DNA from: Candidatus Bathyarchaeia archaeon
GTDB lineage: Archaea; Thermoproteota; Bathyarchaeia; Bathyarchaeales; Bathycorpusculaceae
NCBI GenBank assembly: GCA_041447175.1
Contig: CP166960.1
Coordinates: 383,365 to 447,364, forward strand
Reading direction: 5' to 3'
DNA length: 64,000 bases
Position 1 is the stretch's first letter. Every line of letters begins with the position of its first letter. A program made the translations under genes and the position numbers. Shown here piece after piece: positions 24,607 to 33,460 of the stretch. The notes under the pieces were generated by a model. The model did no database searches, was not told where the DNA came from, and saw only the letters and a list, made by a program, of their open reading frames with translations.

Positions 24607-25890
24607 CTACATTCTGTTTAACAGAATATTTTTTACTTTTCTAGGCGTGCGGTTATACACTGCTTTACGGTACAACTTGAGAAATCGCTGCCGTTTTACG
24701 TCCTTGGGCACTTTGGGCTCCAACTTTGCCGCGACTGTTCCCGGGCGGGCAGAGAACTCGTAAACTTCAACATAGTCAAAAGTGATCTCATCAAGCAGTC
24801 TCATGGTATCTTGAAATTCTTCGTCTGTTTCTGTGGGAAACCCAGCAATTATCTGTGTACGAATAATAATCGGTGGGTAAGCTTTGCGAATTGTCGAAAT
24901 TAGATTTTTGTATTCCTCTACCGTGTAGTTACGGTTCATCAATTTCAAAATCCGGTTATTTCCAGATTCGGCAGCAAGTTCTACATACTTGATTTTCTTC
25001 GTTTCTAAAACCTCAATAAAGCCCTCCAGCATGTTTTTAAGGTGAAAGGGGTGAAAATTGCGCAGAAAAATGCTGTACTTTCCTTCCAAAGCAGTCAATT
25101 CTTTTAAGAGGTCTATAAAGTTACAACCCAAGTCAACTCCATAAGACCCTGGGTCCGTGCCCATTAAGCTGAATTTTCGGTAGCCTTGCTGTAACCCTAA
25201 CTTAAACTCCTCTATGACGCTTTGTATGGGTTTACTTTTGGTGGGTCCACGAGAAATCCTAACTGCACAATAAGCACAGTTACTTCGACAGCCCGTGGAT
25301 ATCTTGATGTAGAAAATCGAGGGGTCCTTGGACCGCACCAAGTTAAATCGGGAGTTAAGGTAGCCGTCCCAACGTAATGCTGGTTTCTTCCAAATTTGAC
25401 TTATCGCCGAGCCTTCAAAACGAACGTATTCAGGTGCGTTCTCTTTTGTTACCGGCCAAACTGTACCTAAATAATTCGCAAACGACTTATCTATTGGCTG
25501 CTTTAGCTTCAACACTTGCTGAAGCTCAGAAAGTTCTGAACCAAAAGAAATCTGACCTTGATACTCTTTCCTTAACCCTTCCAAATCAATTTTCGGAAGA
25601 CACCCCCAGACAATCAACTGTTGCTCACTAGTCATTTTGCTCTGAATCTCTTTAATTATGCCAATCGAGTGGCTCTCAGTTTTGCTAGACCTCCCACACG
25701 CGTTAAACAGGATAAGGTCAGCTTTGTTCATGTTCCTTTCAACCAACCAACCGTTCTCCAGTAAGTACCTCTCTGCCCTAGCAACATCCAACCTGTTTTC
25801 AGGGCATCCGTTGCAGACCACAAAAACATGCCTACCTTTATTGGGTACTTTGTCAAAATCCAAATTTACACCCCAATTAATCGCGAGCAA
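24607..25890 (-). CDS. MiaB/MtaB-type radical SAM methylthiotransferase-like protein without a TRAM domain
   Basis: 427 residues. The N-terminal UPF0004 domain keeps three Cys (VCNGCPENR, LFNACGRSS, VWGCLPK) that would bind a second Fe-S cluster. The radical SAM motif is CRSNCAYC (C-x3-C-x2-C), followed by ELAAESGNNRILKLMNR, AGFPTETDEEFQDTM and FDYVEVYEFSARPGTVAA, all typical of methylthiotransferases. The C-terminal TRAM RNA-binding domain of tRNA-modifying members is absent. It is the last gene on the 3' side of the glycan block, 40 bp after a glycosyltransferase. A tRNA role (t6A methylthiolation) is possible, but the missing TRAM and the location also allow modification of another substrate. 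Confidence 0.8.
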   Translation of the reverse strand: MLAINWGVNLDFDKVPNKGRHVFVVCNGCPENRLDVARAERYLLENGWLVERNMNKADLILFNACGRSSKTESHSIGIIKEIQSKMTSEQQLIVWGCLPKIDLEGLRKEYQGQISFGSELSELQQVLKLKQPIDKSFANYLGTVWPVTKENAPEYVRFEGSAISQIWKKPALRWDGYLNSRFNLVRSKDPSIFYIKISTGCRSNCAYCAVRISRGPTKSKPIQSVIEEFKLGLQQGYRKFSLMGTDPGSYGVDLGCNFIDLLKELTALEGKYSIFLRNFHPFHLKNMLEGFIEVLETKKIKYVELAAESGNNRILKLMNRNYTVEEYKNLISTIRKAYPPIIIRTQIIAGFPTETDEEFQDTMRLLDEITFDYVEVYEFSARPGTVAAKLEPKVPKDVKRQRFLKLYRKAVYNRTPRKVKNILLNRM

Positions 25891-25930
25891 ACATTAACCG
25901 GGAAGCTTGTGCCTCTCTACAAGGCTTCAA

Positions 25931-27166
25931 CTATGCCTTAAGTTGTAAAGGAGTACTAAGCCTTAAAAGGTACTCTTCAAAGCTTATGGCGACGCGGTCC
26001 CAACTGAATTTCTCGTCAACTATTGCCCGTCCCGTTGCTCCCCACTCAGGCAGCTTATCTCGATTATCATGAACATACGCAATGGCTTGTGCAACGTCTT
26101 TGGGCGATGCAGAGCTTATGTAAACCCCACATTTAGCTTCCCCCAGCACGTAACTGTTTGCAGGGATGTTTGTGGCTATGACAACTTTTTCCATGGCAAG
26201 GTACTCCAAAAGTTTTAGGGCGCACTGATTTCTCCACAACTGCACGTCAGGTAACGGCACCAAAGCAACATCGCATGACGCAATGTATTTGGGGACCTCT
26301 TTATGACTCACCCGATCGTGGAACATAACCATTTCCTTAACGCCGTATTCTTGTCGTAGTTCATCAATCCACGGATAACTCTCTTTGTCCCCAAGCATGA
26401 ACAAAACCACATCAGGGTATCTCTGTCGAAGAATTTTTAGGCTTTCTATGCTTCCCGCCACGCCCCGCACACGACCAAACGTGTATGATGGACCCATCGA
26501 GCCATGGTAGAAAACAACAAATTTATCCTCAATTCCCAAGCTTTTCCGCAAACTGTCTTTATCGTATTTTTGTGGGTTGAAAAACTTCTTCGAAACGCCG
26601 CTGGTCCAGACACCTATACTTTGGGGGTTTAGTTTAAATTTGCTGCATATTTCTTGCCGCATCATGGGCGTAATTATTGTGATGCCGTCAAAGAACTTTT
26701 TTGACACCTTTATTGCTGTATTGAAAAGCCATGTTTCAGTGAAGCCACCGCCCACTGGTACACTTCGGATGTCTAAGACAATTTTTGGTCGAACAGGTTT
26801 GGGGATTGCAAGAAGAGATGTTGCGCACAGAAAGGTGGCGTCACGGGGCTCCACAATTATGTAGTCTTGTTTGGAGCGCAGACAGTAGACGGGTAAATAA
26901 AGGAAAAGCAGAATCGAGTACATGAACATAGTTATGGTTGCAACGTACCTCATGGGTATTGAGTGGATGTTCACCTCGTTTGCTTCAGAGACGTACTTCT
27001 CTTGGGTGTTTATTCCAAAAAGAGATGTTGCGTGCCCCCGTTCCGCTAATTTGCGCAGAATCTCAATTTGGGATGTTTTATGAAGGTCTCTGTCTAAAAG
27101 TAAAAAACTAACCCAGCAAATCTTTTTTCGAGAATCACCGTTACAGTTTGCCGTTTTTCTATACAC
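25931..27166 (-). CDS. Glycosyltransferase, GT4-like
   Basis: 411 residues with a two-lobed GT-B appearance. The N-lobe has LLLDRDLHKTSQIEILRKLAERGHATSLFGI and a hydrophobic stretch (ATITMFMYSILLFLYLPVYC). The C-lobe has FVVFYHGSMGPSYTFGRVRG, VVLFMLGDKESYPWIDEL, HKEVPKYIASCDVALVPLP and KLLEYLAMEKVVIATNIP, the position of the E-x7-E-type region of GT4 enzymes. It transfers a sugar from a nucleotide donor to a growing glycan at the inner membrane face. The amino end may begin later than the annotated ATG. It lies between a deacetylase and the MiaB-like gene. Confidence 0.85.
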   Translation of the reverse strand: MYRKTANCNGDSRKKICWVSFLLLDRDLHKTSQIEILRKLAERGHATSLFGINTQEKYVSEANEVNIHSIPMRYVATITMFMYSILLFLYLPVYCLRSKQDYIIVEPRDATFLCATSLLAIPKPVRPKIVLDIRSVPVGGGFTETWLFNTAIKVSKKFFDGITIITPMMRQEICSKFKLNPQSIGVWTSGVSKKFFNPQKYDKDSLRKSLGIEDKFVVFYHGSMGPSYTFGRVRGVAGSIESLKILRQRYPDVVLFMLGDKESYPWIDELRQEYGVKEMVMFHDRVSHKEVPKYIASCDVALVPLPDVQLWRNQCALKLLEYLAMEKVVIATNIPANSYVLGEAKCGVYISSASPKDVAQAIAYVHDNRDKLPEWGATGRAIVDEKFSWDRVAISFEEYLLRLSTPLQLKA

Positions 27167-27211
27167 CTATTTTCGTCAATATAACTGAAGCTGCATCTGG
27201 TAATTCTGCAG

Positions 27212-28150
27212 TTAATGGGCATCTTGTTTTGGTTTGAAGAAAGGTTCCACTTTCTTTTGTGCTGAAGCCATTGTTTCTAGACTTATCGTGCCGCAGTTTG
27301 CCTCACTCTGTGCATATTTTAGCAGTGGCCGAAACACTCGGTTTATGCTCCTCTCTATTGACAATTTTGAAACCCCAAAATTCCACAGATGAAACCACAA
27401 GTGAAGAGGCGCTCTTTTTAAAATGGCAATTTTCAATATTGCACATAAAATTGAAGAGTTTATGCTTTGGTCCAAGTTCAAGCTTGGGTTAATGTTGTAC
27501 AGGTTGCCGCGTTTCTCTATTCGCATGCAGTCTAATCTGAAATTCCCGTAACTTCGATAGGTCTTGTAGCCGTATTTTTCTAGAAAGTCCAAGTGTGCTA
27601 CGGCGTTTTTGGGGAAAATGAAGCTTGTGGGGGTCACATTGAAATCCTTCATTAAAACTCCCAGTTTATTTAGCTCGGAGTCCACTTCATGTGATGACAT
27701 CTCGTTGAACATCTTGTGAGAAAAACCGTGTGAACCAATGTCGTGGTGGACACTGGACTTGATGACTTGTTCTAAAATGGTTCCGTCCACCTCCAAGGTT
27801 TGCCCCCGGATACCAAATGTAACCGGTACGCCGTACTGGTCAAAGAGTTCAAGAAAAAGCGGTAACGCCTTTTCCTCAATTTCACCGACGGTTTGTTCAC
27901 TGAAATAGTTATGGACATTTCGGTCATTTCGACCTTTGTTTACTATTCCTACGACTCTGCTTCCTACGTCTACGTCAATGGAGAAAATGAGCATGCCTTG
28001 TTTCAGTTTTTGGATCGCTGTTTGGTCAGTTGAAAATAAAACTAAATGAAACAGTTGTGACACTACTGAACTGGGAATTTTTAGTTCTCTATGATATTCT
28101 TGAAATCCTAACAAAACTGTAACTTCCTGCGGAAAACCATTGTTTTCCAC
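27212..28150 (-). CDS. Polysaccharide deacetylase (NodB-like), cytoplasmic
   Basis: 312 residues, without a signal peptide. The NodB motifs occur in the normal order: the acidic pair in IFSIDVDVGS (motif 1) and HDIGSHGFSHKMF (motif 2, H-x3-H). Next come FIFPKNAVAHLDFLEKYGYKTYRSYG and the C-terminal APLHLWFHLWNFG, as in the deacetylase/hydrolase family found in glycan clusters. It would remove an acetyl group from a sugar residue, probably on a lipid-linked intermediate inside the cell. It sits between the large surface protein genes and a glycosyltransferase on the same strand. Confidence 0.85.
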   Translation of the reverse strand: MENNGFPQEVTVLLGFQEYHRELKIPSSVVSQLFHLVLFSTDQTAIQKLKQGMLIFSIDVDVGSRVVGIVNKGRNDRNVHNYFSEQTVGEIEEKALPLFLELFDQYGVPVTFGIRGQTLEVDGTILEQVIKSSVHHDIGSHGFSHKMFNEMSSHEVDSELNKLGVLMKDFNVTPTSFIFPKNAVAHLDFLEKYGYKTYRSYGNFRLDCMRIEKRGNLYNINPSLNLDQSINSSILCAILKIAILKRAPLHLWFHLWNFGVSKLSIERSINRVFRPLLKYAQSEANCGTISLETMASAQKKVEPFFKPKQDAH

Positions 28151-28196
28151 TCTTTAACTTTCAGTTTTTGGTGCCAAAGAAAATGGGTGTGACTAT

Positions 28197-30659
28197 TTAA
28201 TCTGTCAGTGTTACCGTGTCGATGTACAGGTTGTCGGCGCCCCAAGAATACGCGCAACCAACTCCAACGCGTCCTATGTTGCTTGAACCAAGGTTGACGT
28301 TTGCTTCATCTATTAGCAGTTCGCCGTTGCACCAACCCTGAAGTGCACCTGATGAGCCTACAGACACTCGCATCCTCACATTGTACCATGTGTTTGTGCT
28401 GAACACAAACGGTGCAGACGTGTAAATTTGGCCATTTGCGTAATTGGCAATCTGAAGAACCGCTGACTCAGGACCATAATAGGCGATGCGTAAATACGCA
28501 ATGTTTGCTTCTCCGCCTTCGGTTTGGTACATTAATAATACGGGTTGAGTGTCACTGTTAAAGGTAGCGAAGTTTACATAGAGGTTTGCGTTAACCGCAG
28601 GCAAAGAATCTGCCATGTTCTGGTAAGTGTTTGCGTTTTGACCCGCAGCCGAAGTTGTTACATGCGCCGCGTTTTGGCCATCGTGAACTGGGCTGGTTGC
28701 GGTTTGTAGTGAACCGCCGCTGCTTGTTGCTGTTCCGCTCCATGCGTTAAAGTCTCCTTCTTCAAAGCCGTCGCTGAAAAGAGGCTGAGTTGTCTGTATG
28801 TACTTGGCGGTGGCTGTCATGGTGGAGGTTACTAGGAGAGTTGTGGGGTTGTTGGGGTCTATGTTCCCGTTATAGGTAAAGTTCTGGAAAGTGTATCCGA
28901 TGGGCGCATTAACTTGAAGAGTGTGCGAGCCCTGTGACACGCTAAATGTTTCTCCCGCAGCCCCAACGGGGTTGTTATCGATTAAAACCGTTGCAGCAAT
29001 CTGGATGCCATAATTATCGTACGCGTTAACCGTAAGTTCAAAAGTCGGAGGCGGTGGAGGCGGCTCACTGTTCCTGCTGATGTAACCCGTTGCAGCTGTG
29101 AAGTCGTCGCAGTAAGAAGTGAAACCAGCAGGAGTTGCTCCAGACGGGTTGCCTGCCTGTAAGTGTTGGGCATTGGTTGGCAGATTTTGTCCCAACGCCA
29201 ACGCCATCAAGGTGTCGTCAATCCACAGGTTTGCAGCTCCGTCAGTGTTGTATTCTATCTCCAAAAAGTACCAATGATTCGGCTCTATGTTTGCCGGAGC
29301 AGAAAGGAACCAGTCACCGTTAACGTTTAACAGCCAGTAGTTATTACCGCCGAAGCTGTACATGCCGCCAGCGACCACATGGGTGTACGGCGTGTCATAT
29401 ACATTCATGAAGTAAGTTGCCTGGTCGTTTGATAATAAGGCTGGGAACTGAACATACCCTGCAAAAAACAAGTCATTGTAGCTGTTGTCGAGGAGTTTGT
29501 CCCAGTAAGAGTAGCCTCCGACTGCTTGAGCTGCATAAGAACCCATATGTGCCGGTGAAGAAACAACAGCGGGGGCGCCATCGGTCCACCACCAACTGCC
29601 AAAGCTTCCACTTTCAAAGCCGTCTTGGAATATTGCTGAAACACTGGTTGGGACAAAGTTTGCGGTTAAACTATGGAAGCTTCCTCCACTCTGAGCGGGC
29701 AACGTCACGGGGTTCCCAGTCAAGACGTTTCCGTCAAAGAGCCAACTGCTAAACCTGTAGTTTGGCGCTGGGTTTGCAGTTACTGTTAGCGGGCCAGATT
29801 CAATGTTTACTATGCCTGAAGGTGTAGTGTATCCTGTCAGTGGTGGATTTGAATTGATGGAAACCGACCAGCTTGTAGGTTCAGGGATGTTAGCCATCTG
29901 AGCCACCATTCCCCAGTTAAGCCGGTAGGGGTCATTGGCGTCTACAGCTTGTCCAATTATGTAGCTGGTTCCTGCAAGTCCTCTGGCGGCAAACATTGGC
30001 CAAGCAACCGTGTAGTCCGTGACCCACCCATCGTCAAAACTTATCACAACAACTGCTTTTTGGCCATCAAAATCCATGTAGGCTTGGCGCATCGTTAAAA
30101 CCTCCAAGTTGCCTGCATCTTGCTGGGCTACTAAATAATCCAGCACTTGACCTAAAATCTGAGGTGTAGTTCCATAAACTGCAGGTGGATTAGTAACTTG
30201 GTGCGTGAACAAATTCAATAATTTCTTCTGAACCACCGCGTTATCAATTAACGCCTTCAACTGGTTAAAATCAGCATCAGCTTGCATACACGCCGCAGAC
30301 ATAGTAAACCAGTCTGGCACAGGGTACGGTTCAGGACCCGAACCACCAGTGGTTCTGCCCGTTAAACGGTACTGCGAAACAACACTTACCACCTGCTCGT
30401 TGAGGGCGCCAGTGGGGTAAGCAAGATGCAAGGGCGGCGGTAAACCGTGCGTTTGGAAAACAATATTCATTGATGTGAGTTCATTGGCGATTTGGATGGG
30501 CGTTAAAACCGTTAGGTCTGGGTGGGTGAGTGTGTGGTCTTCAAAGTTCCAGGCGGGCGACGAAAAAGCTTTCGTGGGAAATGCCAAGCCTGCAAGAGAG
30601 AATATGGTTGCAGAAACCAACAATGCTGCCAAAAATATAGAACATACTTTGCTTTGCAC
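28197..30659 (-). CDS. Secreted protein with an apparently circularly permuted NodB deacetylase domain, plus repeat and LamG-like domains
   Basis: 820 residues from the GTG at 30659; the frame is open to 30734, but that region overlaps the upstream gene. A signal peptide (CSIFLAALLVSATIFSLAGLAF) is followed by NFEDHTLTHPDLT, the NodB motif 2 (H-x3-H), and the usual C-terminal deacetylase part ending EVLTMRQAY. Only after that comes VVVISFDDGW, NodB motif 1, and SYIIGQAVDANDPYRLNWGM, which normally precedes motif 2. Thus motif order is reversed. Next are a short PEGA-like repeat, a LamG-like domain, another PEGA-like module and a final LamG-like domain. It is probably exported and binds or modifies an extracellular glycan. 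Whether the permuted domain is active cannot be told from the sequence. Confidence 0.8.
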   Translation of the reverse strand: MQSKVCSIFLAALLVSATIFSLAGLAFPTKAFSSPAWNFEDHTLTHPDLTVLTPIQIANELTSMNIVFQTHGLPPPLHLAYPTGALNEQVVSVVSQYRLTGRTTGGSGPEPYPVPDWFTMSAACMQADADFNQLKALIDNAVVQKKLLNLFTHQVTNPPAVYGTTPQILGQVLDYLVAQQDAGNLEVLTMRQAYMDFDGQKAVVVISFDDGWVTDYTVAWPMFAARGLAGTSYIIGQAVDANDPYRLNWGMVAQMANIPEPTSWSVSINSNPPLTGYTTPSGIVNIESGPLTVTANPAPNYRFSSWLFDGNVLTGNPVTLPAQSGGSFHSLTANFVPTSVSAIFQDGFESGSFGSWWWTDGAPAVVSSPAHMGSYAAQAVGGYSYWDKLLDNSYNDLFFAGYVQFPALLSNDQATYFMNVYDTPYTHVVAGGMYSFGGNNYWLLNVNGDWFLSAPANIEPNHWYFLEIEYNTDGAANLWIDDTLMALALGQNLPTNAQHLQAGNPSGATPAGFTSYCDDFTAATGYISRNSEPPPPPPTFELTVNAYDNYGIQIAATVLIDNNPVGAAGETFSVSQGSHTLQVNAPIGYTFQNFTYNGNIDPNNPTTLLVTSTMTATAKYIQTTQPLFSDGFEEGDFNAWSGTATSSGGSLQTATSPVHDGQNAAHVTTSAAGQNANTYQNMADSLPAVNANLYVNFATFNSDTQPVLLMYQTEGGEANIAYLRIAYYGPESAVLQIANYANGQIYTSAPFVFSTNTWYNVRMRVSVGSSGALQGWCNGELLIDEANVNLGSSNIGRVGVGCAYSWGADNLYIDTVTLTD

Positions 30660-30678
30660 AATAACACTCTGCCCGTTT

Positions 30679-33366
30679 CTAACTCGCCCCCTGTCCTTTA
30701 AAAAATATGTTGCTACACTGGTGTGCCAACACAAATTTAAAAGCCAATGTTGTATCCTGCGTTTTCTCTGTTGACCTTTTTGGGCTGAATAACGATTTCA
30801 CTTTTTTTGCTGTTTTGGGGTGTCTCCAGAGGATAATAATTACAACAGCTGCTGCCGTCACAGCAACCAAGACAATTGTCACCGTCCAATCAATTGGTTC
30901 TTTCGGGATTTCCACAGTGAAGTAAGCAGAAACAACTTCCACTTTATCCGTGAAATAGTCCTTAACGTAAACTCTCAGCATGTGCGGACCTTCTGTTAAC
31001 CCACTTAACGTAGTGTTACCCGCAATCGTTACGTTATCTGCGTCATCTAAGTTGTAGGTTATCCACGAGGCAGAGCCATTTATGTTAAGCGTTAAGGGAA
31101 CGTTGCTTAACGTAACGGTTCCATTTTCTGGCGAACTTAACAAAACCGAGAGTTCAGTTCCAACAGGTACATAACTCCAAAGTGCAGAGTAAACCGCGTC
31201 GCCCACTACAGTTATAGTTCTGGGGTTTGGTTCGTCACCGTCTGTCCATTGGGAGAACGTTAGTCTGGCGCCGCTTGGGTCAACGGTTGCGTTGGCGAAG
31301 ATTGTGTGAACAGAGTTTTTAGTCCATGTGTAGTTGGTTTTAGTTGTTATTGGGGTGGATGAGTTATCTACGTATACTTCTCCGCCGTTAGGGTCAACTG
31401 TAACGGAATATGAAACTTTTTCGGGGCTGACGGTGAAGTAGACAGTGTCTGAGCGGGCAACGTTTTCGGATGAGTCTATGGCGGTCACGGTTATGCTGTG
31501 AGTTCCAGCGCTCAAATCCCGCAGGGTGACGTTTTGAGTTATAGCCACTTCTTCTTGTCCATCTAAACTGTAACCCAAGTAGATGGCTTCCCCTTGTACC
31601 TTTAGAGTCAAGGGAACATCAACAGTTGCGTAAGTTTGGTTTGTGGGAGAAATAACCGAGATGGAAACGGGCGTGGGTGTTGGGACGATAACTGTCTTCC
31701 AAACTGCAGTGTATGATGCGGGGCCTGTTACAATTATGGTTCGTGGGTTAGATGTATCTCCATCTGACCATTTAGAGAAGACCTTCTGGGCAAAAAGTGG
31801 ATCTGAGGTGGTTTCAGCGAACAGTATGTGCATTGAATTTGATAGCCATTGGTAACTTGTTTGGGACGTAATCGGCGAGGAGGAATTATCTACGTATATT
31901 TGACCACCCGCAGGGTCTATAGACACTGTGAAGACTTCAACCTCTGTGATGTCATCGTCAGAATTCGCCAAAAACACAACTTCCCCAGAAACAGCGCCCA
32001 CCGCCGAAGAAGCGTAACCCCCATGAACTTCAACAAAGTCTCCCTGCATCAGGGAATCTTGTTCGTCCGCCAATGAGTAATTCCATGAAACCTGGACAGT
32101 TTGACCTGCTTGCATTTCGCTTGTGGGGTCTGATATTACGTTTTCGATTCTGACTTGGTATAGGTTACCGGCTGTTGGGGACTTGGTTACGTTGAGGATT
32201 TCGCCGTTGAACGTGACATAGTCTTCTACAGCGCAGAACTGGAACCCGTCTGTGCTCGTTTCGTCGTTAGTTGACGCGGCAAAGTCCACGCGCCAGTACC
32301 CTGCAGGTCCATTGATTTTGGGCGCTAAACTGTACGTTTTGACCGAGAGCTGCTCGCTAACTAACGTGGTTGCTTTACCTGTGGGGTCGGTTAAGGTGAG
32401 TTTGCCGTATGCATCTTTGTTGACGGTGCAGTAAAGCTGCAAAGTGCTTCCTAGCTTGTAGCTTCCCAGGCAACCTTGTGGACTTGGGAGCTGCAGGTTG
32501 TCTCCTTTGTCGCTCCAAACGTCTGCATGTAATGGGGGTGGAGGTAGTCCGTTCCAAACTTCCAAGTCATCCACCCATAATCGGTAGACGGATTCATCAA
32601 GGATGTCATGGTAGATTTTGGCTATGGTGGTGAACCAACCGCCAACCTCGGGGTTTGTCATGTGCAGACTGTTCTTTTCTAGTATGGGGTCGTTTTGCCT
32701 TGCGGGGTCATCAATCCAAACCTTGATTACCCCTTCGGTTGCGTCGCGGTACACGTAGTATTGAAGGTTGAACCATCGTCCCACGGGCAAATCAAAATAC
32801 GAAACCTCTTGTAACACGGAAAAAACGTTGTTTACATCCCGTTGAACAAGCCTAAGACCATACCCCGAATCTAAGGTGCTTTTGGTGACCATCACTGCAA
32901 AGTATGGCGCGTAAGCGGGGCTTGCCGTGAAAAGGGGGTCAATGATTTCAAGCCAATTCTCCCCCGAAAGGCTCATCTGGAAGTCCTCAGGCAAATATAG
33001 CCAAACCGAAATGAACAGTTCGTTATCAACAAGGTTTTCCATATTAATCAGATTGAATTCATTACGGTACCCACTGTCTACATCTAAACATACATCTCGG
33101 TTGCCGCTGTGCGGAGTTGGTGAATTTTCTTTAAGAGTGCCGTCGTCCATGAATACCTCGACGTTTTCGCCATCAAAGTCAAAGTAGTTGTCAATGCCCA
33201 TGTTAAGACTGTGGCGATTCCTTTTTGTTACCGACTCAAAATCTGTAGAATAAACTTCTTGAGCCCCATCATCTGTGTCTCCTCGGATTACTGGTACAGA
33301 AATTGACGCAAGAAGAATTAGGAAAAGGCAGAAAATCAAGAACGCCCTCCTGAAGCTTTGCTTCAT
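30679..33366 (-). CDS. Large surface protein with LamG-like, two repeated beta modules and a C-terminal membrane anchor
   Basis: 895 residues from the ATG at 33366 (a signal-like MKQSFRRAFLIFCLFLILL follows; a GGTG site precedes). Parts in order: an N-terminal LamG/ConA-like domain (DNELFISVWLYLPEDFQ, WFNLQYYVYRDATEGVIKVW), an Ig-like region (GCLGSYKLGSTLQLYCTV), two near-identical modules with IYVDNSSSPIT and VYVDNSSTPITTKTNYTW, two further Ig-like segments on sugar-coated loops, then one membrane helix (TIVLVAVTAAAVVIIILW) and a short basic cytoplasmic tail. It is an anchored surface protein, possibly a carrier or receptor for the glycan made by the cluster. The product has many N-x-S/T sites. 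It overlaps nothing and is followed after 20 bp by the permuted deacetylase gene. Confidence 0.82.
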   Translation of the reverse strand: MKQSFRRAFLIFCLFLILLASISVPVIRGDTDDGAQEVYSTDFESVTKRNRHSLNMGIDNYFDFDGENVEVFMDDGTLKENSPTPHSGNRDVCLDVDSGYRNEFNLINMENLVDNELFISVWLYLPEDFQMSLSGENWLEIIDPLFTASPAYAPYFAVMVTKSTLDSGYGLRLVQRDVNNVFSVLQEVSYFDLPVGRWFNLQYYVYRDATEGVIKVWIDDPARQNDPILEKNSLHMTNPEVGGWFTTIAKIYHDILDESVYRLWVDDLEVWNGLPPPPLHADVWSDKGDNLQLPSPQGCLGSYKLGSTLQLYCTVNKDAYGKLTLTDPTGKATTLVSEQLSVKTYSLAPKINGPAGYWRVDFAASTNDETSTDGFQFCAVEDYVTFNGEILNVTKSPTAGNLYQVRIENVISDPTSEMQAGQTVQVSWNYSLADEQDSLMQGDFVEVHGGYASSAVGAVSGEVVFLANSDDDITEVEVFTVSIDPAGGQIYVDNSSSPITSQTSYQWLSNSMHILFAETTSDPLFAQKVFSKWSDGDTSNPRTIIVTGPASYTAVWKTVIVPTPTPVSISVISPTNQTYATVDVPLTLKVQGEAIYLGYSLDGQEEVAITQNVTLRDLSAGTHSITVTAIDSSENVARSDTVYFTVSPEKVSYSVTVDPNGGEVYVDNSSTPITTKTNYTWTKNSVHTIFANATVDPSGARLTFSQWTDGDEPNPRTITVVGDAVYSALWSYVPVGTELSVLLSSPENGTVTLSNVPLTLNINGSASWITYNLDDADNVTIAGNTTLSGLTEGPHMLRVYVKDYFTDKVEVVSAYFTVEIPKEPIDWTVTIVLVAVTAAAVVIIILWRHPKTAKKVKSLFSPKRSTEKTQDTTLAFKFVLAHQCSNIFFKGQGAS

Positions 33367-33460
33367 TTCTTGCACCGACAAATTCTGGCTTACATGTTTC
33401 TGAACGCTTCTGGCTCCCGCTCTAAAGAGACCTTGAAAATGAAGAGCATCCCCATTCCGT

